In this document: positions 17,006-25,994 of the stretch, in pieces | Position numbering within the stretch: position 1 is the first letter of the stretch | How the letters are laid out: every line of letters begins with the position of its first letter | Source of the DNA: UBA5009 sp038043185 | GTDB taxonomy: Bacteria > Bdellovibrionota > Bdellovibrionia > Bdellovibrionales > Bdellovibrionaceae | DNA: 45,077 bases | Assembly (NCBI GenBank): GCA_038043185.1 | Contig: JBBTCO010000031.1 | Span: 1-45,077 of the forward strand | Direction: 5' to 3' | Position numbers and translations under genes: made by a program | Notes under the pieces: generated by a model | Told to the model about the DNA's origin: nothing | Database searches by the model: none | The model's input: the letters and a program-made list of their open reading frames with translations, nothing else

Positions 17006-19156
17006 TTAATAAAACTTCTTCTGAGACTTCGCCATTGAGATGAGTGGCGCTGCTGGTTTCAAGCGCGGCGCTTTTCTTTGAGCCGCATAGAGTTCGAGCT
17101 GATCTACGACCTGAGTTACACCTATACTGTCAGCGTATTTCAGTAGGCCTCCGCGGAATGGAGGAAATCCCGTTCCCATAATCATTGCTAAATCCACTTC
17201 GTTTGGTGATTCGACAATATGGTCCTGAATCATGGCCAAGGAACATTCATTGATCATCGCGAAAATGCCTCGCTCGATACATTCTTTTGTGGTGTAGGGG
17301 TTGGTCGAGGTCGACAAACCTAAATCAATATATACAGTTGGGTCTACATCGAGACGTTTTCCTTTAGCATCATAGGAATAAAATCCTTTCGAATTTTTCT
17401 TTCCCATTCTGCCCGTTGTCGCCAACTTATCCATTAACGGAGAAATTTCGATTCTCTCACCAAAAGACTTTTTGAAAATCTTGAGAACTTTTAAACACAC
17501 ATCCAAACCAACTTCGTCCATTAACTCAAAAGGTCCCATCGGCATGCCAAATTCTTTGACGTAGGCTTTATCGACCACCTCAACAGACATACCTTCTTGA
17601 AGTAAAAATGCCGCTTCAGACATATAAGGTAATAAAAGACGATTCACTAAAAATCCTGGGCCATCTTTCACAACCACAGGCATTTTTCCCATTTTTTTAC
17701 AGAGTTCAAAAATGGTAGCGATGGTTGCATCACTGGTTTTTTCACCGCGAATAACCTCGACCAGTGGCATTTTATTCACTGGATTAAAGAAATGCATTCC
17801 TGCAAAAAATTCAGGACGAGGATGCCCTTTTGATATTTCTGTCACGCTCAATGAACTGGTATTTGTGGCAATGATCGCATCCGGACGCATCTGCCCTGCA
17901 GTTTCGCCAGTGACTTTTTGTTTGATGCTCATATCTTCAACAATAGCCTCAATAACAACATCCATTGTTTTGAAACCAGAGTAATCTAGACCAATAGAAA
18001 TTAAATCCATTTTTTGTTTCAGTTGATAAGAATCAATGACTTTCTTTTTAAGTAATTTGCTCCACAAATCTTGCGCATGCTTTAAGCCCTTCCCCAAAGC
18101 GTCCCAAGATAAATCTTTCATCCGCACCGAGATGCCTTTGTCTGCGGCAACATAAGCAATGCCCCCGCCCATTGTACCAGCTCCTAAAATACCAATGGAT
18201 TTCACTTCAGTTGGTTTAACCTCTACGCCCCGAACTCCCGATTGTTTCTTCACCATTTCAGTTAGGAAAAACACATGAATTAAATTTTTGCTGATGTCGG
18301 TAACAGCCACTTCACAGAACGATTCTCTTTCGATCTTCAATGCATTTTCACGGTCCGACATTCCATAGGTTCTTTTAACAACCTCAAGCGCTTTCAACGG
18401 AGCTGGATAATGACCGTGGGTCACTTTCATCACGCCTTCACGAGCCTTTGAAAAAACAATTCCCCGACCAATAGGGCCTTCTAAAACGACGTTCATTAAA
18501 CCCACAGGTTTAAATGTTTTACGACGTTTGCCTTTTCCTTCTTTAAGTATTTCTTGAGCCCACTTTAAGCTTTCGCTTAAAAGTAGATTTGGATGTACAA
18601 CCCGATCGACCAAACCAATTTTTTGCGCTTTTTTTGAGTTCAATAATTTTCCAGCCAGGATCACGTCCAAAGCCGCTTGCAAACCCACCACTCTTGGCAA
18701 TCGAACACAACCGCCAAAGCCGGGTAAAATTCCCAGTTGGGTTTCAGGCAAACCAATTCTTGTCGAGCTGTCATCCGAAGCTATGCGATAATCGCAGGCC
18801 AAAATTAATTCACAACCCCCGCCTGCACAGGCGCCATTAACCGCAGCAATCGTGATTTGCGGAAGGTCTTCCAATTGATTCAGAATACTTTGACCGCCTT
18901 CCACAGCTTTATTGAATTGCTCTTTGCTAGTCATGGTTTTAATTTCTTCGATGTCAGCGCCAGCAATAAAAATTTTTGGTTTTTTTGAAACAATAATAAG
19001 AGCTTTATAAGAACTTTTTTTCAATTCCTCGAGAACTTCTTTCAATCGAGCCATGACTGGGGAAGAAAGTTTATTTACTTTTTCTCCGATCAGATCAATT
19101 TCAAGAATTGCTATGTCACCTTGGGGAACAATTTTAAAACTTTCGTTGATACTCAT
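17006..19156 (-). CDS. fadJ: Fatty-acid oxidation complex alpha subunit: enoyl-CoA hydratase / 3-hydroxyacyl-CoA dehydrogenase
   Basis: 716 residues from ATG at 19156, 2 bases after fadI; the frame stays open upstream inside fadI. The N-terminal crotonase domain (about 1-190) shows FIAGADIEEI, NGACAGGGCELILACDYR and LPETQLGILPGFGGCVRLP with both catalytic Glu residues. The dehydrogenase half (about 305-716) has the NAD motif GILGAGTMGGGIAYVA, the catalytic His region GMHFFNPVNKMPLVEV and C-terminal MGTGFPPFRGG. It performs two steps of beta-oxidation with FadI. Length matches E. coli FadJ. Element 2 abuts its stop codon. Confidence 0.93.
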   Translation of the reverse strand: MSINESFKIVPQGDIAILEIDLIGEKVNKLSSPVMARLKEVLEELKKSSYKALIIVSKKPKIFIAGADIEEIKTMTSKEQFNKAVEGGQSILNQLEDLPQITIAAVNGACAGGGCELILACDYRIASDDSSTRIGLPETQLGILPGFGGCVRLPRVVGLQAALDVILAGKLLNSKKAQKIGLVDRVVHPNLLLSESLKWAQEILKEGKGKRRKTFKPVGLMNVVLEGPIGRGIVFSKAREGVMKVTHGHYPAPLKALEVVKRTYGMSDRENALKIERESFCEVAVTDISKNLIHVFFLTEMVKKQSGVRGVEVKPTEVKSIGILGAGTMGGGIAYVAADKGISVRMKDLSWDALGKGLKHAQDLWSKLLKKKVIDSYQLKQKMDLISIGLDYSGFKTMDVVIEAIVEDMSIKQKVTGETAGQMRPDAIIATNTSSLSVTEISKGHPRPEFFAGMHFFNPVNKMPLVEVIRGEKTSDATIATIFELCKKMGKMPVVVKDGPGFLVNRLLLPYMSEAAFLLQEGMSVEVVDKAYVKEFGMPMGPFELMDEVGLDVCLKVLKIFKKSFGERIEISPLMDKLATTGRMGKKNSKGFYSYDAKGKRLDVDPTVYIDLGLSTSTNPYTTKECIERGIFAMINECSLAMIQDHIVESPNEVDLAMIMGTGFPPFRGGLLKYADSIGVTQVVDQLELYAAQRKAPRLKPAAPLISMAKSQKKFY

Positions 19157-19158
19157 GA

Positions 19159-20502
19159 TTAAGCCTCGTTCTCGATGATAATTGATCCGCCCTGTCCGCC
19201 GCCAATACACAATGTCGCCAAACCAAATTGAGTATTTCTTCTTCTCATTTCCTTCATTAAAGTTAACACCAATCTTGTGCCCGTTGCTCCGACCGGATGT
19301 CCGTAAGCGATGGCTCCACCGTTGACATTCAAAATTTCAGTAGATAATTCGCCAACTTTTCCGGGAAGCCCCAGCTTCGTTCGACAAAACTCATCTGAAT
19401 TCAGTGCCTTTTGACAAGACATCACTTGCGCCGCAAAAGCCTCGTTCAGTTCAACCAAGCCGATTTGTTTCAGATCCATCTTCGCTCGCTTTAAAGCCAG
19501 TGGTGTTGAATAAGCTGGCCCCAATCCCATTCTCTCGGGCTCGAGACCGGCAAAAGCATAAGATAAAATTCGCGCGTAAGGTTTATAGCCCAAAGCTTCC
19601 GCTTTTTCCCGCGACATCAAAAGCACCATTGCTGCGCCGTCTGTTATTGGACAAGAATTTCCGGGAGTGATCGTTCCTGTTTGTTTATCAAAAAATGGTT
19701 TTAACTTTTGAAGGGCTTCTAATGTTTGGCTTTCACGAGGACCAATATCTTCAGAAATTATTTCTTTGTAGTCGGGCCCTAAGGGGACCGGAACAATTTC
19801 CTCTTTCATTTTGCCTGCTTTAATTGCCGCAGATGCCTTTTGATGAGACTTCAAGGCATATTGATCTTGCTCGAGACGAGTCACGTTCCATTCTTTAGCA
19901 ATAATTTCTGCGGTCTGCCCCATATTGATGCCGACAAAAGGATCTGTGAGCCCCTTCAGAACTGAAATAACAGGAAAATATTCGTCTTTCATATTGCCAA
20001 GAAGCAAGGCCTTTATTTGTTTCATTTCTGCTTTAAAAAGACTTCCTAGCAAAGGAATCGCTTGCCCCGGGCCCTTTGCGGCAAACAATTTATTAAAAAT
20101 GTCCTGGATTTTTGGCGGCAAAAGCGTCGGCATTTGGGTCATGTTCTCGGTACCACCGGCAACAATCACATCCATGGTTCCCGAACGAATCTTCTCGAAT
20201 CCCTGGGAAATACTTTCCAAGGCCGAGGCACAATTGCGATGTACAGTGTAGGCTGAAGTTTGGATGGGTAAACCTGAGCTCAAAGCAACCACCCGAGAAA
20301 TATTCACCGTGTCCACCGGGTTTCCCGTGTTGCCAATAATCACTTCGTCAATCAGTTTCACGTCGATATTGGTTTTTGCTAACAACTCTTTCAGAGCGGC
20401 TTTCCCAAGATCAGCCGGATGAACTTTTTTTAGTTTTGTTCCGGCTTTAGTAAATGGTGTGCGATAACCATCGACGATAACGACATCTCGAGGTGATTTC
20501 AT
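19159..20502 (-). CDS. fadI: Acetyl-CoA acyltransferase (3-ketoacyl-CoA thiolase), beta subunit
   Basis: 447 residues. The start is taken at ATG 20502 because AAGGAG lies 6 bases upstream; a TTG five codons earlier overlaps that site. Thiolase residues are the acyl-accepting C91 in VHRNCASALES, the His in GGAIAYGHPVGATGTR, and the second Cys in ATLCIGGGQGG. It cleaves 3-ketoacyl-CoA to acetyl-CoA. It is first in the fadI-fadJ operon, and the long-chain type is suggested by the FadI-like insertion around residues 120-165. About 210 bases separate it from the divergent malic enzyme gene and should hold both promoters. Confidence 0.92.
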   Translation of the reverse strand: MKSPRDVVIVDGYRTPFTKAGTKLKKVHPADLGKAALKELLAKTNIDVKLIDEVIIGNTGNPVDTVNISRVVALSSGLPIQTSAYTVHRNCASALESISQGFEKIRSGTMDVIVAGGTENMTQMPTLLPPKIQDIFNKLFAAKGPGQAIPLLGSLFKAEMKQIKALLLGNMKDEYFPVISVLKGLTDPFVGINMGQTAEIIAKEWNVTRLEQDQYALKSHQKASAAIKAGKMKEEIVPVPLGPDYKEIISEDIGPRESQTLEALQKLKPFFDKQTGTITPGNSCPITDGAAMVLLMSREKAEALGYKPYARILSYAFAGLEPERMGLGPAYSTPLALKRAKMDLKQIGLVELNEAFAAQVMSCQKALNSDEFCRTKLGLPGKVGELSTEILNVNGGAIAYGHPVGATGTRLVLTLMKEMRRRNTQFGLATLCIGGGQGGSIIIENEA

Positions 20503-20715
20503 GAGTGGCTCCTTCAAGTTGCAAAATTAAAAAATCATCTCACAAGGATACAAACCACAAGCTCGAACTCCAATTGGAATTTTTTTAGGAATATTAAAGT
20601 GATGCGATGAGCAATTAAAAGCTCCGATGAAATTGCTACCGCAACTTGTTAAAACTGCTACTTTTTCCTAAAGAGTCATAGCATTATTAAGAGCCTCGAC
20701 CCAGAAAGGACTCCA

Positions 20716-23064
20716 ATGAAAACCCAACCTCCTTCAAATAATCAAAGTCATTTAGAAAAGACTTTGGAACGCGAGGCCCTCGAATATCACTCGAAAGGCA
20801 AGCCAGGAAAGATCGAAGTTATCTCGAGCAAAGCTTGCTCAACGGAAAAAGATTTATCCCTAGCCTATTCTCCAGGCGTTGCTTCACCTTGCAAAGCTAT
20901 CGCGAAAGATCCTTCGAAAGTTTACGATTACACCAGTAAAGGAAATCTTGTTGCGGTCATCTCGAATGGCACAGCGGTTTTGGGATTAGGAAACATTGGT
21001 CCTTTAGCTTCGAAACCTGTGATGGAAGGAAAAGGAATTCTATTTAAGCAATTTGCCGGAATTGATGTCTTTGATATTGAAATTAAATCTGAATCTACGG
21101 CTCACTTTATCCAGGCTGTGAAAGCGCTTGAGCCGACTTTTGGTGGAATCAATCTGGAGGATATCAAAGCACCGGAATGTTTTGAAATCGAAGAGACCTT
21201 AAAACGCGAAATGAACATTCCCGTGTTTCACGACGATCAGCATGGCACAGCCATTGTCAGTGGCGCGGCGATGATTAACGCCTGCCAAATTATCAATAAA
21301 AAGCTGGACCAGATCCGCGTTGTCGTTAATGGAGCCGGAGCCAGCGCCGTGGCTTGCTCACATATTTTTATTTCTCTGGGAGTTCGTCGGGAAAATTTGA
21401 TGATGTGCGATTCAAACGGTGTCATCTACAAAGGTCGAACTGAAGGAATGAACAAATACAAAGAATTATTTGCAGTCACAACTGAAAGAAGAACTTTAAC
21501 TGAGGCCCTGGACGGCGCCGATGTTTTTGTTGGCCTGTCTGTTGCGGGTGCCCTAACCGTCGACATGATCAAAAAGATGGCTAAAGATCCAATTATTTTT
21601 GCCATGGCAAACCCAGATCCAGAAATCGATCCGATCAAAGCCCGAGCAGCTCGACCAGACGCAATCATCGCCACTGGAAGATCCGATTATCCAAATCAAG
21701 TTAACAACGTCCTAGGATTCCCCTCGATATTCCGAGGAGCTTTAGACACTCGATCAACACAAATCAATGAAGCCATGAAGCTCGCGGCCGTAAAAGCTTT
21801 AGCCAAACTCGCTCGTGAAGAAGTTCCAGAAAAGGTATCGGTCACCTATGGCGGCAAAGCATTCAAATTCGGTCGAGAATATCTTATTCCTAAACCTTTT
21901 GATAACCGAGTTTTATTGTGGGTAGCACCGGCGGTGGCAAAAGCAGCTATCGAATCTGGCGTTGCCACTAAAAAAATTGAAGATTGGGAAACTTACCGAG
22001 ATACATTGGAAGCGCTACAGGGCCCCTCGAAGGCTTTTGTCCGAACGGCCATACATAAAGTTCACCAAAATACCTCGGCTAATGAAGGGATACTTCCCAA
22101 AATTGTTTTTCCTGAAGGCTCAAGTACGAAAATCTTAAAAGCGCTGCGAACTTTGGTTGAAGAAAAAATTTGCCAGCCAATCCTTTTAGGTTATCCAGAT
22201 CGAGTCAAAGAAAAGATCAAGCATCTTGAATTGCAAGCTCTTGAAGATGTGCCAATCATACAACCCTCTTTACATCCTAAATTTCAAGAATATGTGAATG
22301 AACTTTATAAAAAAAGACAAAGAAAAGGCGTTAGCCTTCGGGAATCTGAACGGTTGATGTCAGATCCAAATTATTTTGCTTCAATGATGGTTTTGATGGA
22401 TGACGCCGACGGCATGGTCACAGGCTCTTCGCAAAATTATTCGGACGCAGTACGCCCTATTCTGCAAGTCATAGGCATGCACACTGATGGAGTTCCAGCC
22501 GGGGTCAATTTCGTTTTGACCGAGGATCGATTTTTACTTTTATCGGACACCACCGTAAACGTTAATCCAAGCGCTGAACAATTGGCACAGATCGCGACAC
22601 AGGTGGCAAGGATCACTGAATATTTTGGCGTGACTTCAAAAATCGCCATGTTGAGCTACTCCAATTTCACGTCAAATCCAGGAACCCCTGATAAAATGAG
22701 GCGTTCTGCAGAACTTGTTCGACAAAAAAATCCAGATTTAATTGTCGAAGGTGATATCCAAGCCGACGCCGCTGTTAATCCGACTATTGTTGAAAGAATA
22801 TTTCCCTTCAGTCATCTCGTGGGTGGAGCAAACATATTAATTTTTCCTAACTTAGAATCAGCCAACATCAGTTATAAACTTTTACAACAACTTGGAAAAG
22901 TTGAAGTGATTGGTCCATTTTTAATTGGCATAAGGCGCAGTGCGAATGTTCTGCAAAGAACCACAACAGTTGAGGGAATTATTCAGTCGGTAGTTTTAAC
23001 GAGTTTAGAAGCTCAGTATATGAAAGAGTTCAGGATTAAACGCTCGAAAGGCATCAAAACTTGA
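20716..23064 (+). CDS. maeB: NADP-dependent malic enzyme with C-terminal phosphotransacetylase-like domain
   Basis: 782 residues, the MaeB layout. The N-terminal malic enzyme domain (about 20-430) contains SLAYSPGVASPC, GLGNIGPLASKPVMEGK, the metal-binding FEIEETLKREMNIPVFHDDQHGTA region and NAD(P)-fold VVVNGAGASAVA. The C-terminal domain (about 465-780) resembles phosphate acetyltransferase (LPKIVFPEGSSTKIL, ADGMVTGS) but in MaeB is regulatory, not catalytic. It oxidatively decarboxylates malate to pyruvate, giving NADPH. Shine-Dalgarno AAAGGA precedes ATG by 6 bases. Its position opposite fadIJ suggests coordination of fat oxidation with pyruvate/NADPH supply (inference). Confidence 0.93.
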   Translation: MKTQPPSNNQSHLEKTLEREALEYHSKGKPGKIEVISSKACSTEKDLSLAYSPGVASPCKAIAKDPSKVYDYTSKGNLVAVISNGTAVLGLGNIGPLASKPVMEGKGILFKQFAGIDVFDIEIKSESTAHFIQAVKALEPTFGGINLEDIKAPECFEIEETLKREMNIPVFHDDQHGTAIVSGAAMINACQIINKKLDQIRVVVNGAGASAVACSHIFISLGVRRENLMMCDSNGVIYKGRTEGMNKYKELFAVTTERRTLTEALDGADVFVGLSVAGALTVDMIKKMAKDPIIFAMANPDPEIDPIKARAARPDAIIATGRSDYPNQVNNVLGFPSIFRGALDTRSTQINEAMKLAAVKALAKLAREEVPEKVSVTYGGKAFKFGREYLIPKPFDNRVLLWVAPAVAKAAIESGVATKKIEDWETYRDTLEALQGPSKAFVRTAIHKVHQNTSANEGILPKIVFPEGSSTKILKALRTLVEEKICQPILLGYPDRVKEKIKHLELQALEDVPIIQPSLHPKFQEYVNELYKKRQRKGVSLRESERLMSDPNYFASMMVLMDDADGMVTGSSQNYSDAVRPILQVIGMHTDGVPAGVNFVLTEDRFLLLSDTTVNVNPSAEQLAQIATQVARITEYFGVTSKIAMLSYSNFTSNPGTPDKMRRSAELVRQKNPDLIVEGDIQADAAVNPTIVERIFPFSHLVGGANILIFPNLESANISYKLLQQLGKVEVIGPFLIGIRRSANVLQRTTTVEGIIQSVVLTSLEAQYMKEFRIKRSKGIKT

Positions 23065-23256
23065 ACCAAATTGTAAAAAAACATCTCAGTGATTTTGAAA
23101 CTTCTTATTCAATTGTTTTTAGCCGGCCGAGCTAAAGCTTGGTAATTTCCAGTACGTCAAAGTAGCTTTGGTTTAAAGCACCGATACCGTAAATTTAAAA
23201 TTGATCGTATTTGTAGCCCTGAAAAAATCACTAACGCCGTTAACTTAAGGCTCGCC

Positions 23257-23355
23257 CGAGGATCGTTCCTTTCCCCCTTTGCTTACTCTCTTTAATTCAA
23301 TCGAGCTTGCTGACTTTATTGCTGTGTTTTGTGGCTTCTGGGGAGTACCGGTCAC
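23257..23355 (+). repeat. Conserved leader of the RAYT gene, first copy
   Basis: From CGAGGATCGT to the start codon, about 98 bases match the region before the second RAYT copy (44743-44839), including CGAGCTTG and TTTTGCTGTGTTTTGTG-like blocks. Conservation outside the coding frame suggests a nuclease-recognition or regulatory segment that moved with the gene. Confidence 0.65.
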
Positions 23356-23799
23356 ATGCAAAAACAGCAAAAATTTGATTTTGAAAAAATTCATTGGAAA
23401 TTTCGCTTCTCTCATGGTGGAACTTTGCGAAATTCCCGCAAGGGTCGCTGTGCCAGACCGCTCGCTGGCAAAGAGCCCCTACATCTTGTTTTAAAAGCCA
23501 ATAAAGATTCTGTGCGCGGAGGACTTCGTAGTTATCGCCGATATTTTCTTATTCAAAAAATTGTGGATCGTTATGCACAAAAATTCTTTGTCAAAATTGA
23601 ACAAGTTTCCATTCAAAGTGACCACGTTCATTTTTTAGTTCGCGCCACACGCAGAACCGATTACCAAAGTTTTTTCCGCGTCGTCGCTGGACAAATCGCT
23701 CAGCAGTTTCAAAAAAATGGCTTATTAAATTTTGCTATGGATTTAAAGCAAAGACTTAAGGGCCTCTCGTCAGGAGAATGGGAAATATTGTGGGCTTAA
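23356..23799 (+). CDS. RAYT/Y1-type (IS200-like HUH) transposase, probably inactive
   Basis: 147 residues from ATG at 23356; the open frame begins earlier, but the conserved MQKQQKFDF start is shared with the second copy. The metal-binding HUH motif is H90-V-H92 in QSDHVHFLV. The N-terminal half has the basic RKGR / LHLVLKANK / RRYFLIQKIVDRYA blocks of REP-associated tyrosine transposases. After the HUH motif the only tyrosine is Y103, and the helix that normally carries the nucleophilic Tyr is absent: QFQKNGLLNFAMDL runs straight into the tail LKGLSSGEWEILWA. I infer an in-frame internal deletion and loss of nicking activity. GGGGAG about 10 bases upstream is a plausible ribosome site. Confidence 0.75.
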   Translation: MQKQQKFDFEKIHWKFRFSHGGTLRNSRKGRCARPLAGKEPLHLVLKANKDSVRGGLRSYRRYFLIQKIVDRYAQKFFVKIEQVSIQSDHVHFLVRATRRTDYQSFFRVVAGQIAQQFQKNGLLNFAMDLKQRLKGLSSGEWEILWA

Positions 23800-24026
23800 G
23801 TTAACGGCATTAAAAAAATCACCTGTCACAAGTTTGTACATCCCCTGTAGGATTTTCATAAAATTCATGAGTCTTCCCCATAAAGAATGCTCATAAGGAA
23901 ATAACAGAGTTTGTCCTAGTTCAAAGTTGGAATGTTGTTTGCTTTTATTCTGACAAATATCAGATTCGTTTGTTTAAAGGAAATTAATCCTCAAACTTAG
24001 AACTGTATCAAAAATTTGGAGGCCCT

Positions 24027-24365
24027 ATGAAATATGCATTCTTTTTGTCTTTATCATTCCTATCAACAATCTGCTTTGCCGATGAAAAAGCGGGCATGCT
24101 TGTTTACGCATTTGAGGATAAAAATAAGTGCAATACCGGAGACATCTATCAATTAGTTTTTAGCACAGTAACTACGGTTAACGGCGTGCATGTTGTTGAA
24201 GGTACTCCTGTCACTGCTTTGGCTCGAAAAAATTGTCGCGGAGAAGTTTCAGCAGCCGCTCCCATTTTCTTCAGATCGATTGCCCTACGATCTTCTGGAA
24301 GTATGGCCTCTTTTGCTTTTTTAGGAACACAAAACTGCAAACAACTCGTTTTGGGACTCCGATAA
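24027..24365 (+). CDS. Small secreted hypothetical protein
   Basis: 112 residues with signal peptide MKYAFFLSLSFLSTICFA followed by DEKAGM. The mature part is beta-rich with three cysteines (NKCNTGD, KNCRGEV, QNCKQLV). A Shine-Dalgarno-like TTGGAGG is about 7 bases before ATG. It lies alone between the RAYT unit and the convergent phospholipase D gene, ending 8 bases before it. No family was recognised. It is probably periplasmic. Confidence 0.65.
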   Translation: MKYAFFLSLSFLSTICFADEKAGMLVYAFEDKNKCNTGDIYQLVFSTVTTVNGVHVVEGTPVTALARKNCRGEVSAAAPIFFRSIALRSSGSMASFAFLGTQNCKQLVLGLR

Positions 24366-24373
24366 TTACCAGA

Positions 24374-25822
24374 TTAAAAATCGACTGAAGGCGCACTTCC
24401 CGTGCGTCGAAGGAGATTTTTGATCGAGAACGCAGAGCTTTGAAGTTTAAACAAGGGCTTCCTCCTGTCGAACCAGGGTTCCTGAGACCACAGAAACCAC
24501 TCGAACCACCTCAAACCATCCGGCCACTCCTGCAAACTTCTCGGCTTCTTACTTCTTTCATCAATCATTTGAAGCAAGCTATATCCCCTCGCTTCCTGAC
24601 ACTCTAAAACTTTACTCGAAGTGTCCAAATGCTCAGACAAAAGCTGATTTCGAAAAGAATGAATTTGTTTTTTCTGCTCTTCTTCATGGGCCGCAATGAG
24701 CAAATCACATTCTGTATCGAAACTCATCGAACGGTGGTTTAAATTGGTGGATCCAATTTTCACAAAACAATCATCAACAATAAGTAGTTTTGAATGCACA
24801 TACAGACGATGCTGATCACTAGCCTCAAGGCGGGGATAACAAACACGCAATCGATTCCAATAATCATTTTGTTTTAAAAAGTTTAAAGCTCGTCTTTGCG
24901 TTATTCCAATGGTGTATTCTTCAAATTTATCATGAGAAGATCGCGGCAGAACAAGAATTACTTCTGGTCCAGAACGAGTTTTTAAAACCTGAAGTAACAC
25001 TTTAACTAATCGCGTGTGCGTAAAGTATTGATTCTCAATATAAATGTATTTTTTTGCGGATTTTAAAAGCTCAATCGTGGCTCTGAGGTTTTCACGAAGA
25101 GGTTTTTGTTGCTGAAATTCAGGTTGTGTTAAACACACTTGAACTGAGCAATCCCTAAGGATCGAATTGTTTTTTTCAAATAACTGATTCAAATCAGAAT
25201 TGATTTTAACACTGGACTTAAGCTCATTTCCTGATGCTTTTAGCCAACGCCCAGTTACAACTTCAACAAGATCTTGAACAACAGGTCCTTGAACCAAAGA
25301 TTGCACATCGTGAAAGGCTGAATAATGTTTTCCTTTAGAGTTTACTCTTTCCCGATCAATAGGTCGATGTTCGGGAGTGTCCCATCGCCCCTCACAAAAA
25401 TCAAAACCTCCAACGAAAGCCAACTGATCATCAATGAGTACTATTTTTTGATGATGACTCGATAAAAGCGGATGAAAAAAATCCTTTTGAAAATGCACCC
25501 GCTGACCCCAAGCTTCGGGTCGATAATAAGGCCACCATTCCCTATTTTTACCTACAAAAGAATTAAAATCCCAACAAAGAATGTAAATATGCAATTTGGG
25601 ATTCGCTTGCAGACACCGACGAATATGAGTCGAAAGTTTTATCCGTTGTCCTGTTTGAGGATCTACCCAAGAAGTTCTTGAATCGACGTTCCATCCAACC
25701 ATCACCACTTTTTCTTGCGCAAGTTCTAAAGCCCTTGCAAATCGAGAATAGTAAGCCTGAGCATCAATTAAAAATTCAAGTTTATCGGCGTGGGCCTTAG
25801 GAAAAGAAAAGCTCATTTTCAA
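24374..25822 (-). CDS. Phospholipase D family protein with two HKD motifs
   Basis: 482 residues. The two catalytic HxKxxxxD motifs are HHQKIVLIDDQLAFVGGFD (about 123-141) and HSKLLIVDDCFVKIGSTN (about 357-374), each followed by the conserved Gly-Gly/Ser and Asn/Asp. This is the PLD/cardiolipin-synthase superfamily fold. The CDFNSF-type N-terminal region and the YIENQYF motif fit phospholipase D-like enzymes that hydrolyse or transfer phosphatidyl groups. No signal peptide is obvious. The last 15 codons resemble a relic at 6133-6170. It is divergent from the SDR gene across about 170 bases. Confidence 0.85.
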   Translation of the reverse strand: MKMSFSFPKAHADKLEFLIDAQAYYSRFARALELAQEKVVMVGWNVDSRTSWVDPQTGQRIKLSTHIRRCLQANPKLHIYILCWDFNSFVGKNREWWPYYRPEAWGQRVHFQKDFFHPLLSSHHQKIVLIDDQLAFVGGFDFCEGRWDTPEHRPIDRERVNSKGKHYSAFHDVQSLVQGPVVQDLVEVVTGRWLKASGNELKSSVKINSDLNQLFEKNNSILRDCSVQVCLTQPEFQQQKPLRENLRATIELLKSAKKYIYIENQYFTHTRLVKVLLQVLKTRSGPEVILVLPRSSHDKFEEYTIGITQRRALNFLKQNDYWNRLRVCYPRLEASDQHRLYVHSKLLIVDDCFVKIGSTNLNHRSMSFDTECDLLIAAHEEEQKKQIHSFRNQLLSEHLDTSSKVLECQEARGYSLLQMIDERSKKPRSLQEWPDGLRWFEWFLWSQEPWFDRRKPLFKLQSSAFSIKNLLRRTGSAPSVDF

Positions 25823-25994
25823 TCCTTTTCATTTTTCTTAGCTTGAGGGATGTCTTTTGCTTTGAAAAGTTAGGATTCAATTAACATTGTGAGGATTTGG
25901 TTAGCGAGCCTACTTTAGTCTAGCTGCGAAAATTTCTTCCTGTGGATAAAATAACACTGACATTTACGTCAAACTTTCGAATGATGATAACTCA

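Larger units (their letters stand above)
23222..23822 (+). mobile_element. RAYT-bearing unit with inverted ends and flanking 10-bp direct repeats
   Basis: GCCGTTAACTTAAG at 23236-23249 reappears as CTTAAGTTAACGGC at 23795-23808, the latter including the transposase stop codon. Just outside these inverted ends, AAAAAATCAC is directly repeated at 23222-23231 and 23813-23822. The layout looks like an inserted unit with a target duplication, which is not expected of Y1/HUH transposition. The repeats are short, so chance is not fully excluded. Confidence 0.5.

Noticed and set aside
22080..23064. Separate phosphotransacetylase gene
   Set aside because: The frame is continuous with the malic enzyme domain and the fusion is the normal MaeB architecture.
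23279..23494. 71-residue frame overlapping the RAYT leader and start
   Set aside because: It is in a different frame from the HUH-containing protein and is a shadow; conservation with the second copy follows the other frame.
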